Made by a program: the position numbers and the translations under genes
The notes under the pieces: generated by a model
Seen by the model: only the letters and a program-made list of their open reading frames with translations
Database searches by the model: none
What the model was told of the DNA's origin: nothing
From: Acidobacteriota bacterium
GTDB lineage: Bacteria; Acidobacteriota; Vicinamibacteria; Vicinamibacterales; UBA8438
DNA: 5,379 nucleotides
Direction of reading: 5' to 3'
NCBI GenBank assembly: GCA_011523485.1
Contig: WTGR01000378.1
Coordinates: forward strand, 1 to 5,379
Shown: positions 1 to 5,379 of the stretch, in pieces
Layout: each line of letters starts with the position of its first letter
Numbering within the stretch: the first letter of the stretch is position 1

Positions 1-180
1 AGCGCCATGACGCGCCAATGCCTGCAGGGGCGTCGCATTGGGGACTTGGCGACGCTGCACGGCGAAGTGTCTGCGTGGTCCGCCGACGTCAACAACACCC
101 AACGCGGTGTCGACTGGCACATGAAGGTCGACGATGCGCGGTGCAAACTCAAGTCCGTTTACCCACAGGTTTTGATGTGA
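1..180 (+). CDS. IS630-family transposase, C-terminal fragment (5' end outside window)
   Basis: Frame 1 is open from the left edge to a TGA at 178-180 and encodes 59 residues. They read like the extreme C-terminus of an IS630-type DDE transposase. A TRQCL..RRI segment at residues 4-12 is followed by LHGEVSAW (19-26), N-rich residues, VDW (38-40) and a closing DDAR-KLK--YP block (44-55). In the family these elements normally come just after the third catalytic acidic residue, so the DDE catalytic residues should lie left of the window. The terminus looks complete and undamaged, with a normal stop shortly after the YP motif. The usual RN in the middle is VN here, and W-FT is WHM, which are modest deviations. 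The gene is convergent with the exporter operon and has no functional link to it. Whether the whole transposase is intact cannot be judged. Confidence 0.85.
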   Translation, partial: SAMTRQCLQGRRIGDLATLHGEVSAWSADVNNTQRGVDWHMKVDDARCKLKSVYPQVLM

Positions 181-191
181 CGCACCACTAG
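1..191 (+). mobile_element. Right-hand end of an IS630-family insertion sequence (boundary uncertain)
   Basis: The transposase fragment implies that an IS element enters from the left. IS630-family elements usually end within a few tens of bases of the transposase stop and duplicate a TA target, often within CTAG. A CTAG tetranucleotide lies at 188-191, 8 bases after the stop, and is the nearest candidate junction. I cannot confirm it because the opposite terminal inverted repeat is outside the window. The true end could lie somewhat further right, within 181-260. Confidence 0.4.
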
Positions 192-271
192 CTGCTATGG
201 AATGACCCTTTGTCAACCACTCATACGTTCGTCAACGCTGTGACCTCTGAGCGCCGCGATCCGTCGGCCAT

Positions 272-290
272 CGGCCCAGGAGTGGGGCCG
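272..290. repeat. GC-rich 6-bp inverted repeat with 7-base loop
   Basis: CGGCCC at 272-277 pairs perfectly with GGGCCG at 285-290 around a 7-base loop. It lies about 125 bases downstream of the exporter operon's stop codon and could form a stable hairpin in a transcript from either strand. No T-run follows on either strand, so it is not a standard intrinsic terminator. It might act as a 3'-end stabiliser or as a weak pause site between the convergent genes. That role is inference. Confidence 0.35.
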
Positions 291-345
291 CCGAGACGAC
301 GAACGATCGGAGGGCGCTTCGACGACGAGTCACGCTGCTATATCG

Positions 346-356
346 GTGATTATCAC
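346..356. repeat. AT-containing 11-bp palindrome (operator-like)
   Basis: GTGAT and ATCAC form a perfect inverted repeat around a single central T. It lies about 60 bases beyond the exporter stop. The short spacer suits a DNA-binding half-site pair better than an RNA hairpin. With no promoter evident beside it and its position at the 3' end of the operon, a regulatory role is unsupported, and chance is plausible for an 11-mer. Confidence 0.2.
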
Positions 357-380
357 GGTTGCCCGTGACAGCGCACGCAT

Positions 381-394
381 GACGGTGATCCGTC
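381..394. repeat. Small hairpin just downstream of the exporter stop codon
   Basis: GACGG at 381-385 and CCGTC at 390-394 can pair around a 4-base loop. On the minus strand this is about 20 bases after the stop codon of the second exporter gene, where a transcript end would be expected. The stem is only 5 bp and no U-tract follows, so I do not call it a terminator. It may contribute to 3'-end stability. Confidence 0.25.
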
Positions 395-414
395 GGGAGA
401 GTGGGCCGTCTAGG

Positions 415-3363
415 CTAACCCTGGATGATCTGGCGACGGGACAGTGCGGCGAAGACGCCGGCGCGCCGCATCAGATCGTCGTAGCGGCCGCTCTCGACGA
501 TGCGACCCCGGTCCATCACGTAGATGCGGTCCACGTCGCGTATCGAGCTGAGCCGGTGGGCAATGACGACGCGCGTCGCGCTCAGCTTCCTGAGGGACGC
601 CTGCACGCGGGCCTGAGCCCGGTTGTCGAGCGCGCTCGTCGCTTCGTCGAACAGTAGAATGCGGGGCCGGCGGGCCAGGGCGCGGGCGATCAGCAGCCGC
701 TGCTTCTGCCCCGTGGACAGTGCCGAGCCCTGACTCGCCACCACCGTCTGCATTCCCATCGGCATGGCCCGAATGTCCTCGTCGAGCGCCGCGGCGCGCG
801 CCGCCGCCCAGGCGCCCTCGACGCCGAGCGGCGACATGCCCGCGATGTTCTCGTAGATGTTGCCGGCGACGAGCTGGCCGTTCTGCGGCACCACGCCCAT
901 GTACCGCCGAATCGCGACCCGGTCGAGTCCCGAGAGGTCGCGGCCATCCAGGAAGACGGCGCCCGAGGCCGGCTGCTCGAAGCCGAGCAGCAGCCGGAAG
1001 AGGGTGGATTTTCCGCACCCCGACGGCCCCACGAACGCGACGTACTCTCCCGGGGCGATGCGGAACGACACGTCCTCGACGGCGTGCGGTGCCTGCGGGC
1101 CGTAGCGAAAGCTCACATTCGCGAACTCGATGCCGCCCTGCAGGTCGCCCGGGTCCTCGCCCCCGTCGGCGTTCTCGGGCCTGGCCGCGAGAATGGGACG
1201 CACGCGCTCGAGCAAGGGCACGATGGAGACGACGGTCGTCGCCGCGGTCGCGAGGTTGTTGACCGCCGCAGTGAGCTGTCCGAACGCCGTGTTGAACGAC
1301 AGGAAGGCCGCCAGGTCCAGTGCGGGCCGCTGCTCGTCGGGTGTGCCGCCGCCGTAGTGGACGAAACCGTAGATGAAGACCAGGGCCAGCGGCTGGAGCA
1401 GGGCGTTGAGTGCGTGCTGCCCCGCCGCCCAACGCCGCGCCGCGAGCGCGGCCTGCTTCTGCTCGGCGAACTGCCGTGCCCAGCGCGCCAGCGCGTAGGT
1501 TGCCGCGTTGGCCACTCGAAGCTTCGACAGACCGTTGATCATCTGAAAGGCGAACCCGCCGATCGCCCCGCGGGTTCGAAACATCTCGCGGTAGTGGTGA
1601 AACTGGCGGTATGAGCAGAAGCCGGTGGCGATCGCCATCGCGAGCAGCATCGCGCTCGCGATCAGTGCAAGCCGCCAACTGTAGAAGAACAGCAGCAGCA
1701 GGCTGAACATCGAGAACAGGCCGCTCATCGCCGCCTGAACGGCCGCCCCGGTCAGCATCTCGCGGACGTCGCCGATGCTGCCGGCGCGGTCGGCGAGGTC
1801 GCCGGCGCTGAAGTCCCGGAAGAACGGGCACGGCAGGGCGATCAGCCGGCTCCAGATGGCCGCCTGCAGCCGCTCGTCGATCCGGCTCTCGATGCGCAGC
1901 ACCGCCAGCCCCTGGACCACCCCGAAGACGGCGTTGCCGAGCCCGACCAGGGCGAGAGCCCCGAGCGCCGCCAGCCACGCTCCGTAATCCGCGCGGGGAA
2001 TGAACCTGCCGAGCAACTGGCCGGTCAGCACCGGAACGAGAAGCGCTGCGAGGCCCGCCAGCGCACCGACCGCAAGGACGGTGCGGAGGTCCCGGTGCGT
2101 CGGGAACAGGGCGAATCGCAGCACGGTCCGGGCGCTGCCGGCGTCGCCCGGCAGCGGCGCGTACAGGGCCATACCCTTGGCGGCGATGCCGGCCGCGGCG
2201 GCGGCGTTGACGACGACGTCCGCACCGGTTTCCGGGTCGGCGGCGCGGTAGCGGCCGCGGCCGTTCGCGATGACGGCGAGAGGCTTGTCGCCCGGCGTCG
2301 TGAAACCGACGAACGACGGACCGTCGCGCTTCCACCAGCCGGGGGCGAGGGTAATTCGCCGCGAGCGCATCCCGGAACGGCGGGCGAGCGCCTCGATGGT
2401 TTCGGCCGCCTCTTCCGCTCCGACCGGCTCGCGGGCCGCGGCGGCGCCATCCGGTTGCGTCGCGAGCGTCGCACCGACCGATTCGGCTACGCGTCCCGCG
2501 GCCGCCTGCAGCGCGCTGCCGCCGGTCGGGCCGGCTCCCCGGTCGCTGCGCGCGCCACGCAGCACGCTGCCCAGCACGCCGAGGGAGCCCGACACCGAGA
2601 CCCGCATCGCGTCGTTGGCGTCGCGGCGGCGCGATGCCAACGAGGCGGCGGCTTCGGCATCGGCCAGAATCGCACGCTCCAGGATGCGGGAGGCAAAGCG
2701 CCCGAGCGCGGGCCAGAGCTGCCCCGTCAGCAGCGCGGTCGGTGTATAGACGGCCGTGACGACGGCGTCGGCATCGATCCGGACCCACGTGCGCTCGGTC
2801 AGCGGCAGCGGCGGCTCACCCGCCGGGACCACCAGATCCGTGCGTCCGAGCAGGCGCATGGAGACGGTGGCCGATACCCAGACGACGTCGCCGTGTTGCG
2901 CGGTCAGCACGGCACCGGACCGGTGGCTCACGCCCGGCTCCGCCTCGACCTGCACGGCGTCGCGGGGCGGGGGGCAACCGCGGACGGCGAACCCGGAGAG
3001 GCTGGCGATCCAGGTATCGATCCACGTGACTGCATCCAGGTCGAACTCCGCGGCGGCGACGCCGGCGCGCTCGCCGTCGATGACGACCGTATCGAGACCG
3101 GGAACCGCGAGGAAGCCGAAGACGCGCTCCGGCCGCGCCGGATCCGCGACCCGATCGGCGCCCAACGCCATGTCGCCGGCCGCCACCCGGGTGACGAACT
3201 GCCTTCGCCCCACGGGCCGGTCTCCCGCCAGCTCGACGGCGAAGACGTCCAGAAACCCCCGTTCCACCAGATGGACCCGCTCGGCGTCGTCCATCACGAA
3301 CGGTTGCGTGGCGTCGGTCTCCCGCCGCACGCCGCCGAGGCGCTCAAGGATTGGAGTCGGCAC
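415..3363 (-). CDS. NHLM-type bacteriocin system ABC transporter, permease/ATP-binding protein (no peptidase domain)
   Basis: This 982-residue ABC exporter half-transporter is predicted to work in the inner membrane with the upstream peptidase-ABC protein, exporting a leader-cleaved, ribosomally made peptide. Residues 1-420 or so are a cytoplasmic extension. A beta-rich segment around 20-85 (MDDAERVHLVERGFLDVFAV) resembles the cyclic-nucleotide-binding or cupin-like start of TIGR03797-type proteins. Further landmarks are PLTERTWVRI (187-196), LWPALGRF (216-223), an Ala/Arg-rich stretch (about 230-330) and a WW-containing segment (335-405, ITLAPGWWKRDG). Membrane segments lie near 427-449, 462-486, 543-563, 564-583, 649-670 and 683-712. 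The nucleotide-binding domain follows: Walker A GPSGCGKST (779-787), Q-loop Q827, signature LSTGQ (882-886), Walker B ILLFDE (902-907) with the catalytic Glu present, D-loop SALD, and H-loop H936. The signature departs from LSGGQ. The assigned start is a GTG overlapping the upstream gene by 20 bp without a clear Shine-Dalgarno. A GTG at 3330 or ATG at 3294 are alternatives, but family members carry residues ahead of the ATG position. The export role is inferred from family resemblance. Confidence 0.9.
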   Translation of the reverse strand: MPTPILERLGGVRRETDATQPFVMDDAERVHLVERGFLDVFAVELAGDRPVGRRQFVTRVAAGDMALGADRVADPARPERVFGFLAVPGLDTVVIDGERAGVAAAEFDLDAVTWIDTWIASLSGFAVRGCPPPRDAVQVEAEPGVSHRSGAVLTAQHGDVVWVSATVSMRLLGRTDLVVPAGEPPLPLTERTWVRIDADAVVTAVYTPTALLTGQLWPALGRFASRILERAILADAEAAASLASRRRDANDAMRVSVSGSLGVLGSVLRGARSDRGAGPTGGSALQAAAGRVAESVGATLATQPDGAAAAREPVGAEEAAETIEALARRSGMRSRRITLAPGWWKRDGPSFVGFTTPGDKPLAVIANGRGRYRAADPETGADVVVNAAAAAGIAAKGMALYAPLPGDAGSARTVLRFALFPTHRDLRTVLAVGALAGLAALLVPVLTGQLLGRFIPRADYGAWLAALGALALVGLGNAVFGVVQGLAVLRIESRIDERLQAAIWSRLIALPCPFFRDFSAGDLADRAGSIGDVREMLTGAAVQAAMSGLFSMFSLLLLFFYSWRLALIASAMLLAMAIATGFCSYRQFHHYREMFRTRGAIGGFAFQMINGLSKLRVANAATYALARWARQFAEQKQAALAARRWAAGQHALNALLQPLALVFIYGFVHYGGGTPDEQRPALDLAAFLSFNTAFGQLTAAVNNLATAATTVVSIVPLLERVRPILAARPENADGGEDPGDLQGGIEFANVSFRYGPQAPHAVEDVSFRIAPGEYVAFVGPSGCGKSTLFRLLLGFEQPASGAVFLDGRDLSGLDRVAIRRYMGVVPQNGQLVAGNIYENIAGMSPLGVEGAWAAARAAALDEDIRAMPMGMQTVVASQGSALSTGQKQRLLIARALARRPRILLFDEATSALDNRAQARVQASLRKLSATRVVIAHRLSSIRDVDRIYVMDRGRIVESGRYDDLMRRAGVFAALSRRQIIQG

Positions 3364-5379
3364 GGTCGGATGAGCCCGTCACCAGCGTGCGGTAGAGGCC
3401 TTCCTCCGCGATCAGACGCTGGTGCGTCCCGCGCTGCACGATTCGGCCCCGGTCGAGCACGACGATCTCGTCCGCGTCCCGGACGGTGCTGAGCCGGTGG
3501 GCGATGATCAGGCAGGTACAGCCTCGTCGCCGCAGGTGCTCGTCGATCTCCATCTCGGTGACCGGGTCGAGCGCCGAGGTCGCCTCGTCGAGCACGAGGA
3601 TGGCGGGGTTCCGGGCCAGGGCGCGGGCGATCTCGAGCCGTTGGCGCTGCCCGCCGCTGAAGTTGCTTCCCCCCTCCTCCACGCCGGCGTCGTACTTCCG
3701 CTCCCGCGAGGCGACGACGTCGTGAATCGCAGCGTCGCGCAGCGCCTCGACGATGCGATCCTCCGAGACGGTCGGATCCCACAGGGACACGTTCTCGCGC
3801 ACGGTGCCCTCGAAGAGGACGAGCTCCTGGTCGACGTAGGACACGCGCTCGGACAAGTGGGCGGGATGCAGGTCGGCGAGGTCGCTCCCGTCCATCCGCA
3901 CCGTGCCGGACCAGGGCGAGAGCAGGCCGCAGACGAGCCTGGCCACCGTCGACTTGCCGCTGCCCGAGCTGCCGACCAGCGCCACGCGCCGGCCCGGCTC
4001 GATGGCGAGCGAGAAGTCCTCGATCAACGGCGCCTGCTTGACGTTGTAGCCGAAGGTGACCCCGTCGAGCTCGACCGATCCGCGCGGCGCCGGCGCCGTC
4101 ACGTCGGCTGCGGCCCCGTCGATGCCGCGCACGGCCCGCGCGTCCGGCCTGTATTGCAGCACGTCGTCGAGGCGGGCGATGTCGCCCCGGACCGTCTGGA
4201 TGTGCGCACCGAACCGGACGAGGCCCTCCACCGGCCGCGAGAAGTTCTGCATCAGGATCTGGAAGGCGACCAGACCGCCGATGGTCAGCGTGCCGTCGAG
4301 GACGCGCAGGCCGCCAAGGCCGAGCACCGCGATGACGCCCAGCAGCGAGAGCAGCGGGGGCGCGACGCCGGCCAGCGTGGTCACCAGCGTCAGGCGCTGG
4401 CGCGCATGCAGGACGTTGGCGTGCAGGCCCGACCAGCGCATGAAGAAATCGCTCTCCGCGCCGGTGGCCTTCAACGACTCGATCATGCGGACGCCGTCCA
4501 CCGCTGCGCCGGCGAGATTGCCTTCCTCTCTGAGCAGCCTGCGGTTAGCATCCTGCCGCGACCTCGACGCGAGCAGCAGCACGGCGAAATTGGCCGCCAC
4601 GATGCCCAGGGCGAAGAGAGTCAGCGACACGTCGTAGGTCGCCATGACCGCCGCGTAGAACCCCATCGCCGCCACGTTGATCACGTTGACGGCCAGCTCG
4701 TCCGACAGCAACCCGGCGACCGCATCGTTCGACGCGACACGGTTGACGAGATCGCCGGGCCAGCGCTGACCGAAGAACTGCATCGGCAGCGTCGCCAGGT
4801 GCCAGAAGAAGCGCGTGGTCATCAGGATGGAGAGCTTCGCCTCCATCCGGGCGAGGAACGCCCGCTGCAGCCATACCAGGGCGCCCTGCAGCCCCGCGGC
4901 CGACGCGAGTCCGATCAACAGGGCGAGGCCCCAGTCTTCGTTGCCGAGAATCAGCACGTTGTCGACGAACACGCGGGCCATCGTCGGCACCGCCACGCCC
5001 GGGACGAGCAGCGTCAGCGTAGCCGCCGCGGCGAACGCGAGCGCCCCCCGGGCGTTCCCGAAACGCGCGCGCAACCCGCGTACGATGCTCGGCCGCGAGC
5101 CGCCCTTGCGAAAGCGCGGGCCCGGGGCGAAGGCCAGCCCGATGCCCGTGTAGCCGTCGTCGAACTCGCCGGCCGAGATCCGTCGAGGCCCGTCGTTCGG
5201 GTCGTTGATGTAGAACCGGTTGCCCCGAATGCCTTCCAGCACGACGAAGTGGCTGCGGCGCCAGTAGAGGATCATCGGGAAGGGGAGCTCGAACAGCGTC
5301 TTCCTGGGGTGGGCGAAGCCTCTCGCCACGAGCCCGTACTCGCGCGCCGCGCGAGCGATGTTCGCCGCGTTCGCGCCGT
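3344..5379 (-). CDS. NHLM-type bacteriocin system ABC transporter, C39 peptidase/permease/ATP-binding protein (N-terminus outside window)
   Basis: This is the C-terminal part of a peptidase-containing ABC exporter, predicted to cut Gly-Gly leaders on the cytoplasmic side and export the core peptide. The frame is open to the right edge, so the true start is missing. The first in-frame GTG (5329) is internal, because homologous C39 sequence continues upstream of it (ANIARAAREYGL). Numbering from that GTG, the end of the C39 domain shows the catalytic His27 in SHFVVLEG and Asp43 in INDPNDGP. The catalytic Cys should lie about 60-70 residues before His27, outside the window. Membrane segments lie near 97-121, 133-153, 209-231, 234-254, 317-337 and 343-361. 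The nucleotide-binding domain follows: Walker A GSSGSGKST (453-461), Q501, canonical signature FSGGQ (557-561), Walker B ILVLDE (577-582) and H611, all intact. The linker TGIGLAFAPGPRFRKGG after the peptidase matches what I recall of TIGR03796-type proteins. The gene ends in TGA and overlaps the next gene, implying one operon with coupled translation. A plain bacteriocin or RTX exporter is the alternative. The paired second ABC gene with its long extension favours NHLM. Confidence 0.92.
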   Translation of the reverse strand, partial: GANAANIARAAREYGLVARGFAHPRKTLFELPFPMILYWRRSHFVVLEGIRGNRFYINDPNDGPRRISAGEFDDGYTGIGLAFAPGPRFRKGGSRPSIVRGLRARFGNARGALAFAAAATLTLLVPGVAVPTMARVFVDNVLILGNEDWGLALLIGLASAAGLQGALVWLQRAFLARMEAKLSILMTTRFFWHLATLPMQFFGQRWPGDLVNRVASNDAVAGLLSDELAVNVINVAAMGFYAAVMATYDVSLTLFALGIVAANFAVLLLASRSRQDANRRLLREEGNLAGAAVDGVRMIESLKATGAESDFFMRWSGLHANVLHARQRLTLVTTLAGVAPPLLSLLGVIAVLGLGGLRVLDGTLTIGGLVAFQILMQNFSRPVEGLVRFGAHIQTVRGDIARLDDVLQYRPDARAVRGIDGAAADVTAPAPRGSVELDGVTFGYNVKQAPLIEDFSLAIEPGRRVALVGSSGSGKSTVARLVCGLLSPWSGTVRMDGSDLADLHPAHLSERVSYVDQELVLFEGTVRENVSLWDPTVSEDRIVEALRDAAIHDVVASRERKYDAGVEEGGSNFSGGQRQRLEIARALARNPAILVLDEATSALDPVTEMEIDEHLRRRGCTCLIIAHRLSTVRDADEIVVLDRGRIVQRGTHQRLIAEEGLYRTLVTGSSDRADSNP

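Larger units (their letters stand above)
181..414. other. Non-coding interval between convergent transposase and exporter genes
   Basis: These 234 bases separate the transposase stop from the exporter stop (TAG, complement of 415-417). I find no credible gene. Minus-strand ATG frames starting at 380 and 271 each run only 16 codons. Neither resembles a peptide precursor with a Gly-Gly leader. The interval holds three short inverted repeats (272-290, 346-356, 381-394) and a 10-bp direct repeat (258-267 and 387-396). It is less GC-rich than the exporter genes at its left end (about 181-245), which may be IS-derived. Confidence 0.6.

Noticed and set aside
272..394. Rho-independent terminator for the exporter operon
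   Set aside because: The hairpins at 272-290 and 381-394 lack a following T-run on the relevant strand, and the stem near the stop codon is only 5 bp.
188..413. A MITE-like unit bounded by the two CTAG sites
   Set aside because: Sequences just inside the two CTAG sites are not inverted copies of each other, so there is no terminal inverted repeat to support a mobile unit.
181..414. Small precursor peptide gene with a Gly-Gly leader next to the exporters
   Set aside because: Candidate starts in this interval give frames of only 16 codons or fewer, or frames that run into antisense exporter sequence. None shows a double-glycine motif followed by a core peptide.
346..657. Plus-strand open frame of 103 codons starting in the intergenic region
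   Set aside because: Most of it is antisense to the end of the second exporter's nucleotide-binding domain. Its GTG start lacks a ribosome binding site and the product is unrecognised.
410..2788. Long minus-strand open frame of 792 codons
   Set aside because: It lies in a different frame inside the second exporter gene, is extremely Arg/Pro/Gly-rich and has no recognisable domain. The exporter frame has complete ABC motifs, so this is a GC-driven shadow.
2095..3492. Plus-strand open frame of 465 codons spanning the exporter junction
   Set aside because: It is antisense to both exporter genes, low in complexity and rich in Arg/Gly/Asp. It has no domain or ribosome binding site, so it is a composition artefact.

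Overview
The window is high-GC bacterial DNA dominated by two long, tandem, minus-strand ABC exporter genes. They fill about 92% of it (415 to the right edge) and are transcribed from right to left. The proteins are rich in Ala and Arg, and many frames are open on both strands, as expected at this GC content. This fits a high-GC, Gram-negative-type soil or environmental lineage such as Acidobacteriota, Myxococcota or Proteobacteria. That placement is an inference; no marker gene is present.

Layout from left to right. (1) Positions 1-180 (+) hold the last 59 codons of an IS630-family DDE transposase, cut by the left edge. (2) Positions 181-414 are a short non-coding stretch between convergent genes, with small inverted repeats and an imperfect direct repeat. 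(3) Positions 415-3363 (-) hold a complete 982-residue ABC exporter. It has a roughly 420-residue cytoplasmic N-terminal extension, six membrane segments and a nucleotide-binding domain. (4) Positions 3344-5379 (-) hold the C-terminal 677 or so residues of a peptidase-containing ABC exporter. The end of its C39 (bacteriocin-processing) domain, with the catalytic His and Asp, is inside the window. The catalytic Cys would lie beyond the right edge.

The two transporter genes overlap by about 20 bp and are almost certainly co-transcribed. From remembered family features they match the pair called NHLM (nitrile hydratase leader microcin) system ABC transporters: peptidase/ATP-binding protein (TIGR03796-type) followed by ATP-binding protein (TIGR03797-type). 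In such loci an HlyD-like adaptor gene usually accompanies the pair. The system is proposed to cut double-glycine leaders from ribosomally made, modified peptides (NHLP or Nif11 leader families) and export the core. The precursor, adaptor and modification enzymes are not in this window. They would be expected beyond the right edge, or beyond the IS element on the left.

I see no RNA genes, CRISPR arrays or convincing promoters. The operon promoter must lie right of the window. The most useful points for follow-up are the NHLM-type export pair itself, a non-canonical LSTGQ signature in the second transporter, and the IS630 element abutting the operon's 3' end.
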